From Acanthamoeba lenticulata (lineage: Eukaryota > Discosea > Longamoebia > Acanthamoebidae): a stretch of DNA of 18,624 nt. The translations under genes and the position numbers were made by a program. The stretch is from positions 1 through 18,624 of the forward strand of contig NAVB01001475.1 in NCBI GenBank assembly GCA_002179805.1. Reading direction: 5' to 3'. Shown piece after piece: positions 7,204 to 15,289 of this stretch (its first letter is position 1; each line of letters opens with the position of its first letter). Below the pieces are notes generated by a model. The model was not told the origin of the DNA and did no database searches. It worked only from the letters and a program-made list of their open reading frames with translations.

Positions 7204-8644
7204 ATGGCGCAAGCAAGCACCACGATGGCGCACAAGATCTTGACCAAGATGACCGAAGATGACAACAACAACAACAACGTGCTCATCTCGCCGCTCAGCC
7301 TTCACGTGGCTTTCGCGCTCACGCTGGAGGCCGCTGCCGAAGAGACCGCCGCACAACTGCGCACTCTCATGGGCTTCTCCGCTGACACTTCCTTCGACAA
7401 GGTCCACCATGACATGGCCGCGCTGGCCAGCGAGGTAACTCTGGTCCTGCCTCAGTTGTTGTTTTTGTTTTTTTTTTTGTACCATTTTTGGCAGGCACCA
7501 ACAACGTGGTGGACAAAAAAAAAACAAAATATGGAGCAGGTTGTTGTTGGTGCAACAAGGCAGGGCGGCTTGTCGCTGGCCACTGCACTCTGGGTCCAAG
7601 ACAAGCTGCCGCTTGACCCAGGCTTTGTTGCACGTGCTGCCGCACTGGGCGGAGCCAACGCACAAACGGTCGACTTTGCCCATTCCGACGCAGCTCGAGC
7701 AGTCATCAACGACTGGGTGGAAGAAAAGACTCATGGCAAAATTCCCCACCTCATCCCCTCGGGGTACGTTCTTCTTGTTCTTGTTCTTCTTCTTCTTCTT
7801 GTTGTTCTTCTTGTTGTTCTTGTTGTTATGCTCTTCATCATGAGCATCATCATCGCCGCAGTGGTGAGTCAAGTGTCCACATGTGTTGACTCAATCGATC
7901 GATCGATCTGTGTGTGTGTGTTGTGTGTGGAATGACCAAAGGGTTCTTGATGGCTTGACCAAGCTCGTGATCACGTCGGCGGTCCACTTCAAGGCCAAGT
8001 GGGTCACCAAGTTCAAGGCCGCCGACACGCGACAGGCGCCTTTCCACCTCCTGCGCGGCGCCGGTGGTTCGGTGCAGGTGGACATGATGAACCATTCCAA
8101 CATGCGCATCGAGCACGGCGCCTTTGAGCACCACGAGATGGCCAGCCTGGCCTACAAGGACAGCCCCGTCACCATGCTCGTGCTCCTGCCCAACGACAAC
8201 TCGGCCGACGCGCTTCAGCGTGTCCGCGACGCGGTGGGAGAGTTGGGGTCTCAGGTGAAGGAGCTGGTGAGGAAGGAGGTGCGGCTGGCGATGCCGCGGT
8301 TCAAGGTGGAGACCAACGCGGAGCTGTCGGCGCTGCTCAAGCTCATGGGCGTCAGCGAGCCCTTTAGTCAGACGGCCAATTTCTCTCGCCTCACCACGAC
8401 CGAAGAGGCGGCAAGAGGGCTTTACGTGAGCCAAGTGTTCCACAAGACCTTCATTGAGGTCGACGAAGAAGGCACCGAGGCCGCAGCAGCGACTGCGGTG
8501 CTCATGAAAAGCCGAGGCCGTCGGGCGAGCGCGAAGACAGAGTTTATCGTGGACCGGCCGTTCGTGTTTGTGCTGTACCACACGCAGCTGCAGTGCCCTC
8601 TGTTTGTTGGTCAGGTGACAAGCCTGCCCAACAAGGCAAACTGA
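7204..8644 (+). CDS. Serpin (serine protease inhibitor), three exons
   Basis: Exons 7204-7434, 7564-7763 and 7942-8644; introns 7435-7563 (GTAACT...GCAG) and 7764-7941 (GTACGT...AAAG). The spliced length is 1134 nt, 377 residues, normal for a serpin. Landmarks in order: VLISPLSLHVAFAL (helix B), LATALWVQ, INDWVEEKTHGKI (helix F), TKLVITSAVHFKAKW (strand 3A), and the hinge EEGTEAAAAT (about 319-328) with Gly and small residues as in inhibitory serpins. Counting 17 residues from the hinge Glu puts P1 at Arg335, in MKSR-GRR. The C-terminal RPFVFVL and PLFVGQV match the serpin signature. Inhibitory serpins trap a protease by inserting the cleaved loop into sheet A. There is no signal peptide (MAQASTTMAHKILTK), so it probably acts in the cytosol or nucleus. 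Intron 1 has other in-frame acceptors at 7494 and 7539; 7563 gives the family length. It converges on NHL copy C. Confidence 0.92.
7768..7830 (+). repeat. TTCTTG/TTC-rich microsatellite in serpin intron 2
   Basis: Degenerate repeats of TTCTTG and TTC follow the 5' splice site. Further on the same intron holds ATGCTC...GAGCAT and GAGTCAA...TTGACTC hairpins, an ATCGATCGATCGAT tract and a TG run. Confidence 0.85.
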
Positions 8645-9343
8645 TCAAGGCACTGGTCAAGATCATGATCCCCCAAATGGGGGCAGGAAGAACCGGTTCA
8701 AACAAATGCATCACCTTCCATCAAGTGCGATTCGTCTCACCGGCAGCGCTGCTCCACTCGTGCACGCAGTGTTTGCCACGCTCCCCGACAAACACATGGC
8801 CGGTGAGCTCGTCCACCGCCACGCCTGTTGGCAGACTGAACAGGCCTGGCTCGGCATCCGCCACGCCTGCAGCACTCCTCCCGACCGCGGTCGAGGAGCC
8901 AAAGGAAGCAAGAAAGCGCTCGCCGCCAGCACTCCACTCTTGCACGCGCTGGTTTCCAAAGTCGGCGACGAGGATGTGGCCCGTGTGTGTCTCCACCGCC
9001 ACTCCACACGGTTGCTTGAACTGGCCTGGCCCAGAGCCCCTTGCAGCCAAAAGAGCGCACAAAGGTGCCGTCCATGCGCCACACCTGCACCCGGTGGTTG
9101 TTGGTGTCGGTGACGACGACGTGGCCACCCGGTGCCACCGCTACGCCGCACGGGAACTGGAACTGGCCGGGCCCAGGGCCCTTGCAACCAAAGACCGTCT
9201 CCACTCGGCCATCTTGGCTGCCAAGCACTTGCCCGGCGCCTTGGGAGCCGAAGGAGTGCATGAACTGGCCGCCTCTTGTCCACACCTGCACCCGATGGTT
9301 GTAGGTGTCGGCGATGAAGACCTGGCCGGTCTCGCCATGCACC
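8527..9343. repeat. Segmental duplication, copy 1 (serpin tail, spacer, NHL 3' part)
   Basis: Bases 8527-8644 (serpin C-terminus), the spacer 8645-8720 and the NHL 3' part 8721-9343 recur in the same order and orientation at 11481 onwards. Relative to copy 2, about 235 bp are missing near 9230 and the spacer is shorter. The match ends at about 9343. Confidence 0.9.
8721..9343 (-). pseudogene. NHL-repeat protein, copy C: truncated, deleted and frameshifted
   Basis: On the minus strand the copy enters at HGETGQVFIADTYNHRVQVW (first blade) and ends with HEWSSAAGETNRT and TGA 8723-8721, as in copy D. Three faults separate it from copy D. Everything upstream of the first blade is missing beyond 9343. 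About 235 bp, close to two blades, are deleted where FGSQGAGQ joins VLGSQDGRVE (near 9230). One extra base in the run at about 9038 (CCCCTTGC against CCCCTGC in copy D) shifts the frame after FVRSFGCKG. What remains would be four blades in two frames, too few for a six-bladed propeller. It lies 76 nt beyond the serpin stop, tail to tail. Confidence 0.88.
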
Positions 9344-9370
9344 TCTCGTGCTGGTCAGGGCAGTGCCACG

Positions 9371-9403
9371 CGAAAACCTCACAGCACCACCCGTGAGGGT
9401 TTT
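9371..9403. repeat. Inverted repeat just past the break of NHL copy C
   Basis: The arms GAAAACCTCAC and GTGAGGGTTTTC pair with a single bulged base around a 10-nt CA-rich loop. It starts about 28 nt beyond the point where copy C loses homology. Confidence 0.85.
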
Positions 9404-9411
9404 CTCCTACA

Positions 9412-9600
9412 AAACACGCGTGTGCGGCGGCTCCGCGGCAACCGCACCGGTGCGGCGACCCCGTGACACCCTCACCTACAGCCCTGGTGCGGCTACCCCG
9501 CTTCCCCCCCCCCCTACGCCCTGGTGGGGCCACCCCGCTTCACCCCCACATGTGGGGCCTACCCACCACCGCCCCACTGGCGCCCCGCCCGCTCCCACAC
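9412..9600. repeat. GC-rich cluster of short palindromes and degenerate units
   Basis: It includes perfect 14-bp palindromes CCGCACCGGTGCGG (9442-9455) and CCCCACATGTGGGG (9544-9557), the ACACGCGTGT palindrome, and near-palindromic units of the type GGTGSGGCNACCCCGCTT at about 9485-9502 and 9523-9540. A C-run of 12-13 bases lies at about 9502-9514. No gene is evident. An AT-rich patch (9601-9650) follows at once. Confidence 0.75.
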
Positions 9601-9700
9601 AATGATCCAATACTAATAAAAGGAATATATATCTAATTAAATTAAACGGTGGCCATCCTCGGGCCAGCATCCTTGGCGTGATTGGTTCATGACGAGTGAG
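9601..9700. other. AT-rich patch and spacer without a recognised gene
   Basis: ATACTAATAAAAGGAATATA and the following AATTAAATTAAA make a sharp AT island between the GC palindromes and the minisatellite. It could be a promoter or poly(A) region for a transcript of the repeat, on either strand, but nothing decides this. Confidence 0.4.
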
Positions 9701-9779
9701 TCCTCTTGGTTGTAGCCCGAGTAGCACGTGATGGTGGTGATGCTGTTCAGGCCGGAGGGCAGCTTGCAGAAGTGGAGAT

Positions 9780-10975
9780 GCTCCATGGAGTGGGTCGCTG
9801 GACGCCAAAGGTGACGGCGTACGTGAGGGCGACGTGGACGACGAGGGTGAGGCCGTGCTCAAGGGAGAAGGTGATGGGGTGCTTGACGGCGAGGCCGTGC
9901 TCGATGGTGACGCCGATGGTGTGTTGGACGCAGAAGGCGAGCTCAACGGTGTTTGTGAGGTCGATGCCTAAGGCGATGGAGTCTGCGAGGCCGATGGCAA
10001 AGATGATGGTGTGCTCAATGGCAACAGCGTGTTGGATGGTGTACTTAATGGTGATGCTGTGCTAGATGGAGTAGGTGATGGTGTGCTCGACAGCGAGGGC
10101 GTGCTTGACGGCGAAGTCGTGCTAGACGGTGACGCCAATGGCGTTGCTGAAGCGGAAGGTGTGTCTGATGGAGTGCTTGATGGTGATGCTGATGGTGAGG
10201 ACGTCGGCAAGGGCGAGGACGTCAGCGAGGGCGACGGCAAGTTCAATGGTGACAATGACGGCGTGCTTGACGGTGAGGGCGTGTTGGACGGCACGGTAGT
10301 GCTTGATGGCGAAGGCAATGACGTGATTGAGGATGAGCTAGAAGGGCTGGGTGAAGCCAAGCTCAAGGGCGAGCTGGACGGGCTTGGTGAAGCTGTGCTT
10401 GACGGTGAGTTTGAGGGCAAGTTCACTGGCAAGCTCATTGGCAAATATGGTGGGGAGGGCTCCAGTGGGCTGGGGTCTGGCACGCTCAAAGGCAAGCTCA
10501 ACAGGCTGCTCAACAGTGCGCTCAAAGGTGAGCTCTAAGGCAAGTAGGATGGTGTCATTGAAGGCGAGTTGGATGATGTGCTCAATGGCGAGCTCAATGG
10601 CATGCTCAACAGGGAGCTCAACGGACTGCTCAATAGGCTGCTCAACAGCAAGCTCAATGGCGAGCTCAATGGGGCTGCTTGACGGGCTGCTTGACAGGGA
10701 GCTGGACGGGCTGCTCAACAGTGAGCTTGACGGCGTCTGCAAGGCTGACGCCGAAGGCAATGACGTTGCCGATGGTGACACTGTGGTGGATGGTGATGGC
10801 AACAGCGTGGTTGGTGGTGGCAATGTGCTCAACAGTTACAGCGACAGCGTGCTCTAAAGTGAGGTGGACGGCGTGGTGGACAGTGACAGTGAGCTTGACG
10901 GTGTCTGCAAGGCTAATGCCAAAGGCAAGGGCGTTGCTGACGGTGATGGTGAGCCAGATAGTGTTGTCAATGGTG
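9780..10975. repeat. Degenerate 18-bp and 12-bp minisatellite, Ser/Pro/Thr-rich on the minus strand
   Basis: From about 9800 to 10340 the plus strand repeats an 18-bp unit of the type GTGCTTGACGGYGANGGC, coding VLDGEG if read on plus and (S/T)PSxSS-like units on minus. From about 10480 to 10730 a 12-bp form dominates (RGNNNGCTCAAY). The 18-bp form resumes to about 10975. Long frames are open on both strands (plus 10011-10538; minus 10525-9968, 9946-9476, 10832-10338, 11087-10854), as any 3n repeat allows. The minus reading resembles the Ser/Pro/Thr stalks of surface or secreted glycoproteins but is cut by stops at 9970-9968, 10537-10535 and 10856-10854, and it lacks a signal peptide or flanking domain. 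The plus reading is broken at 9969-9971 and 10536-10538. I treat it as a repeat, possibly derived from a coding stalk. Confidence 0.75.
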
Positions 10976-11480
10976 TGTTTGATGGTGAGGCTGAATTGAT
11001 AGAAGATATTAACAAAAGCTGAGTAAGTCTGTAAACAGCCACAGGGTAGTCAACCTTGCCACTGTTCTTAACAACCTTCAGCATCATGCTGATCTAGAAG
11101 TAGCCCACAGAGTAGGCAAAGAACAACATGATGCACTATCATCAGTATGAAATTTGCCACTACACTTGCCACACTCATACCAATAATTAACAAAAATGCA
11201 GTACAGTTCAACATGGACATGGCCAGGTCAGAACTGGTGATCACCTTTGCCTGGTTCAACTCAAGCCTTGTCTTTTGTCTGATGCATGCCTTTCATATCC
11301 ATATTTGTCCCTGCCCTTCTGACCAACCATTGAGTGAGTGCCCTTGCAGAACAAAGGTTGTAATCTCTGGCTTGCCACTTGTGATGAGCTTGTTGAAGCC
11401 AGTGAAGGTTGGCATGACTTTGATGCACCACACAAGTGAGCTATTTTGGCCTCCATGCCAGGGCCACTTAGCTGTGCAGT
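10976..11480. other. CpG-free stretch, no gene recognised
   Basis: It contains no CG dinucleotide at all (the CpG-free span is about 10943-11500), is rich in TG and CA, and is AT-richer than its flanks. Short frames (plus 11147-11482; minus 11585-11256) show no motif I know. Composition equals that of the dead retroelements at 4380-6200, so it may be another fossil element. Confidence 0.6.
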
Positions 11481-11597
11481 GAGTGTGAAAACAGAGTTCA
11501 TCGTGGACTGGCCATTCGTGTTTGTGCTGTACCACACGCAGCTGCAGTGCCCTCTGTTTGTTGGGCAGGTGAGCCAGCCCAACAAGGCAAACTGATC
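11481..11597 (+). pseudogene. Duplicated C-terminal tail of the serpin gene
   Basis: It matches 8527-8644 and encodes KTEFIVDWPFVFVLYHTQLQ to PNKAN and a stop. Everything upstream of the last 38 codons, including hinge and reactive loop, is absent and replaced by the CpG-free stretch. The conserved Arg of RPF is Trp (CGG to TGG). The ATCAAGGCACTGGTCAA spacer motif beyond the stop is also shared, with a second copy of part of the spacer inserted. Confidence 0.9.
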
Positions 11598-12600
11598 AAG
11601 GCACTGGTCAAATCAAGATAAACTGATCAACCAGCTGATAAAGGCACTGGTAAAGATCACCCAAATGGGGGTAGGAAGAAACGGTTCAAACAAGTGTGCT
11701 TTGTTCTCTTTCTTGCCATCAAGTGCGATTCGTCTCACCGGCAGCGCTGCTCCACTCGTGCACGCAGTGTTTGCCACAATCAACAACAAACACGTGGTAC
11801 GTGTGCTCGTCCACCGCCACGCCTGTTGGCTGTTGGAACAGGCCTGGTTCGGCATCCGCCACGCCTGCAGCACTCCTCCCGACCGCGGTCGAGGAGCCAA
11901 AGGAAGCAAGAAAGCGCTCGCCGCCAGCACTCCACTCTTGCACGCGCTGGTTTCCAAAGTCGGCGACGAGGATGTGGCCCGTCCGTGCATCCACCGCCAC
12001 TCCCGTCGGTTGCTTGAACTGATCAGGCTCAGAGCCCCTGCAGCCAAAAGAGCGCACAAAGGTGCCGTCCATGCGCCACACCTGCACCCGGTCGTTGTTG
12101 GTGTCGGTGATGACGACGTGGCCACCCGGTGCCAATGCCACGCCGCACGAGGACATGAACTGGCCGGGCCCAGAGCCCTTGCAGCCGACCACCGTCTCCA
12201 CTCGGCCATCTTGGCCGCGAAGCACCTGCACCCGGTGGTTGTCTGTGTCGGCAACGATGATGCGGCCCGATCGTGCATCCACCGCCACGCCCCATGGCCC
12301 GTTGAACTGGCCAGGAGCGGTGCCTGGAGAGCCTAAGGCGCGCAAGAATGTGCCATCCGTGGCGCGCAACACCTGCACCCGGTTGTTGCCCCAGTCGGAG
12401 ATGATGAGCTCACCCAAGCGCGCATCCACTGCCACTCCACGCGGGAACTGGAACTGGCCAGGCTCGGCGCCTCGCGAGCCGAAGGAGTGCACGAACTGGC
12501 CGCCTCTTGTCCACACCTGCACTCGGTGGTTAAAGGTGTCGACGATGAAGACCTGGCCGGTCTCGCTATGCACCGCCACGCCCCACGGTGACTTGAACTG
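11481..12600. repeat. Segmental duplication, copy 2
   Basis: Partner of 8527-9343, offset about 2.95 kb at the left edge. It contains the serpin tail, a longer spacer and the intact NHL 3' part. It keeps the stretch of about 235 bp (near 12229-12464) that copy 1 has lost. Confidence 0.9.
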
Positions 12601-14345
12601 GCCAGTATTGCTTCCGGAGGAGCCCAACAGGCGGAGAGGCCTCCTCGTCGGCACGTCAACGACAAGGTCACGCCATTCAACAACCTCCTCCTCTCCCTCT
12701 TCCTTCTCCTCCTCCTTCCCGGCCGCGTTGCGAGAGAGCGCTCGCCCCTCTTGCTCTTCCTCCTCCTCCTCCTGCTCCTGCTCCTGCTCATGCTCCTCCT
12801 GATTACACACAAGGGCACCTGTGGCAGCCACAATGATGGCCCGCATCGCCGCGTCTTGCTCCACGCCTTTTTCTCCTCTCGTGCTCCTGGTGCTCGTGCT
12901 CGTGATCGTGGTGGTGCATGGTGATGGTGACGATGATGCGCCTCCTCCTCCCGACGACGACGAGAAGGTGACCTGCCTCGCCGCCCGCTGGACCACTTTG
13001 CCTGCCGCCTCCCTGGCAGCCTGCACCATGGTCGCCTCTTGCTCCTCTTCGTTCTTGTTCTTGTCCTTGTTGTCTTGCTTCTTCTCTTCCTCCTGTTGCT
13101 GTTGCTGCTGCTCAGGGTCCAGGACGAGGAGGAGGCTGGGTAAGCGCAGCTTTTGCTGGAGGGCGCGCCCAGCCGCCTCGAGCCTCGCCCTCGCTCCCGC
13201 CAGCTGAGCCTCGTGCTCCGCCGTCTCTCTCGCCCGCTCTTGCTCCCACTCCACCAGCTCCTCCTCCAGGCTCTGCTCGCGCTCGGCCAACATGGCCAAC
13301 ATGCGCTCGCGCACTTGCTCCATGTGTGCCTTCATCGCTTTGCGCGCCTCGCTCGCGCTGGCCTGCTCGCCCTGGGCCTTGGCGCGCTCGCTCTCAGCCG
13401 AGGCCTCGACACAGGCCAGTGCGGCCTCGATGTCGACCAAGCGCGCCTGGACAGCATCGCGTGCGCGCTTCTCGGCATCGGCCAGCGGGATGGCGTCGTG
13501 CGCCTTGTGCGGTCCGGCGATGAGGCACATGGTGCACACGGGCGCGGCGTCGCGCTCGCACCAGAGCTTGACCCGCTTGTCGGCGTGGTGCCCGCACTGC
13601 ATGCTGCGGGCCGCTCTCGAGGAGGAAGAAGAGTAAGACGAGGCCGGAACACGCTTGTGGCTGCGAAAGAGGAGTAGTGCGTGCACAGAGTTGTCGCACG
13701 AGGCGCACAAGAAGCCGTCACAGGCGGTGCAGAATTGCGTGGCGGGCTTGGCTTGGCAGCCATTGCACTGCTGTTGCACCGCCGGAGGTGAAGGAGCAGG
13801 CCATCTCGCGTTCGGTCGCGTGATGGTGATGATGACGAGGGCGAGCCGAGGAGGTCGAGGAGGGCAAAGTTGCGCGGCAACTCATGCACGTCACCTCCTC
13901 CCGTCGTCAGCAACGAGGTGACGGCGCGACAGCGTGGGCACCGCACACCGCCAGCCTTTTTCTCGTCGTCTTTCTTCTCTGCAGCCTCATTGCTCTTTTC
14001 AGTGCTCTTATCATCGATGTTTTCGGCGCAAGTTTGTTTTTGTTTTAACGCTCCGAGCGCCTCCATCTCGATTTTTTCTTCTTCTTCTGTGCTGGCGGTG
14101 GGGCGGGCGAGGAGAAGGGCGGCGAGGCAGGCCGTGCAGAAGGAGTGGCCGCACCGGAGCAGGCGCGGCACGCGGTCGGCGGGAGTCGCTGCAAAGGCCT
14201 GGAAGCACACGTCGCACGCCAGTGTCTCCTCTTCTGTTCTTTGTTTGGCCTCCTCCTCCTGCTGCTGCTGCATGGGTGACTGCTGTTGTTGTCGGTGTTT
14301 TGTTGGTTTAGCGCGCCTGAGACGGACTGAGGGGAGAGGGCGCAT
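11719..14345 (-). CDS. RING-B-box-coiled-coil-NHL protein (TRIM-NHL-like), copy D, with a frame switch
   Basis: From ATG 14345 the frame gives a C3HC4 RING (C44, C47, C65, H67, C70, C73, C136, C139) with a charged insert of 62 residues, then LPRNFALLDLL. Between about 13860 and 13780 the reading frame changes. The second frame (13779-11719, 686 codons) holds a first B-box (C5, C8, C17, C20, C25, C28), a second B-box (C62, H65, C74, D77, C82, C85, H91, H94), a Glu/Arg-rich coiled coil (about 97-235), acidic linkers, and six NHL blades to TGA 11721-11719. In TRIM-NHL proteins the RING works with E2 enzymes and the propeller binds RNA or protein. No intron of the right length that spares LPRNFALLDLL is evident; a 119-nt one (13889-13771) would fit the frames but remove that motif. 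A one-base indel, real or in the assembly, is the simpler reading. It could also be two genes. Met25 is an alternative start. Confidence 0.8.
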
Positions 14346-14529
14346 AAAAACGAATTCGCCAGAAAAACACAGCTGATTGGGCCGTGAGAAACAGCCTTCT
14401 TAACCTCTCCACTCCCAGTTGGAGGCCTCCCGTCTGGTGCACCGTCTGTGATGAAGAAAAAGACGAAGACGGTCGAGCAGCTGCATGATGCCTGGACATC
14501 CCCTGAGCAGGCGAAAAGTGTCATCTAGT

Positions 14530-15275
14530 TGCCGGCACCTCTTCTTCTGCTGGGCCGTCCAGCTTGCCAGAACGGCAGCGCTCCACATGTGCACGCAGTG
14601 GGTGCTCCAATCAGCGACAAAGACCCTGCCGGTGCCGCTGGTCCACCGCCACGCACCGCCGGCAAGGCCGCCCAGCGCGGCGCCTGAAGCCTTCCTCGTC
14701 AAGGAGCCGAAGGAACCGAGAAAGTGCTCGCCAGCGCTCCACTCTTGCACGCGCTGGTTGTCCCTGTCAACAACAAAGATGTGGCCCGTGCGGCCGGGTC
14801 CTGAGTCCTTGCAACCCAAAGCCCCGCTCTGCTCCGCCATCTTGGCCGCGCAGCACCTGCACCCGGTGGTTGTGTTGGTCGGCGATGATGATGTGACAAC
14901 GTGGTTGTCCCAGTCTTGTCTTCGCCCAAGCGCTCGTTCACCGCCACACCTCTCGGCCACTTGAACTGGCCAGGTACGGAGCCCTAGGCGCGCACAAACT
15001 CAAGCTCCCCCCTGCACCCGGCGGTTGCTGGCGTCGGTGACGAAGACCTGGCCGGTCTTGGCTTTCACCGCCACGTTCCACGGGTTCTGCAACTGGGCAC
15101 TCTTTCCGCAAGAGTCCATCAAGAGGAGAGGTATCACCACACCAGGTGGGCGCCCTCCTTCACTACCACCGCTCTTCTCCTGCCTGTAGACGAGCGCTCC
15201 TGGCGAAGCCCGGAAGGTGCCCATCTTGACATTCTTGCTTGTTGTGCCTGACGGTGAGAAGGCAACCAGCCTCAC
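14530..15275 (-). pseudogene. NHL-repeat protein, copy E: heavily decayed
   Basis: The minus strand first shows the linker (MRLVAFSPSG, FRASPGALVYRQE, like the RQVTF and ATGALVCNQE parts of copy D), then a first blade (NPWNVAVKAKTGQVFVTDAS) that meets a stop at 15002-15000. After a deletion comes WPRGVAVNERLGE (about 14960-14920), a scrap of another blade in a shifted frame, then TGHIFVVDRDNQRVQEWSAG and VFVADWSTHCVHMWS (about 14790-14590). At least three frames are needed and several blades are missing. The frame holding the last blades runs on to 14400 with a tail (WTAQQKKRCRQLDDTFRLL) not found in copies A, C or D. RING and B-box parts are absent. It lies directly upstream of copy D on the same strand. 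Confidence 0.85.
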
Positions 15276-15289
15276 GGTCCGCTGGGCGT

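Noticed and set aside
7859..7868. A 2-nt micro-exon or recursive splice site in serpin intron 2 (GCAG-TG-GTGAGT)
   Set aside because: Including two bases would break the serpin frame, and skipping it gives the exact family length.
10011..10538. Plus-strand protein of 175 codons rich in LDGEG
   Set aside because: It is a by-product of the 18-bp repeat, has no domain or signal, and the opposite strand is equally open.
9780..10975. Regular short repeats as a CRISPR array
   Set aside because: The units are degenerate and contiguous with no unique spacers, and the window is eukaryotic.
11256..11585. Minus-strand ORF across the CpG-free stretch and serpin tail copy
   Set aside because: Part of it is antisense to the duplicated serpin tail, and the rest shows no recognisable protein feature.
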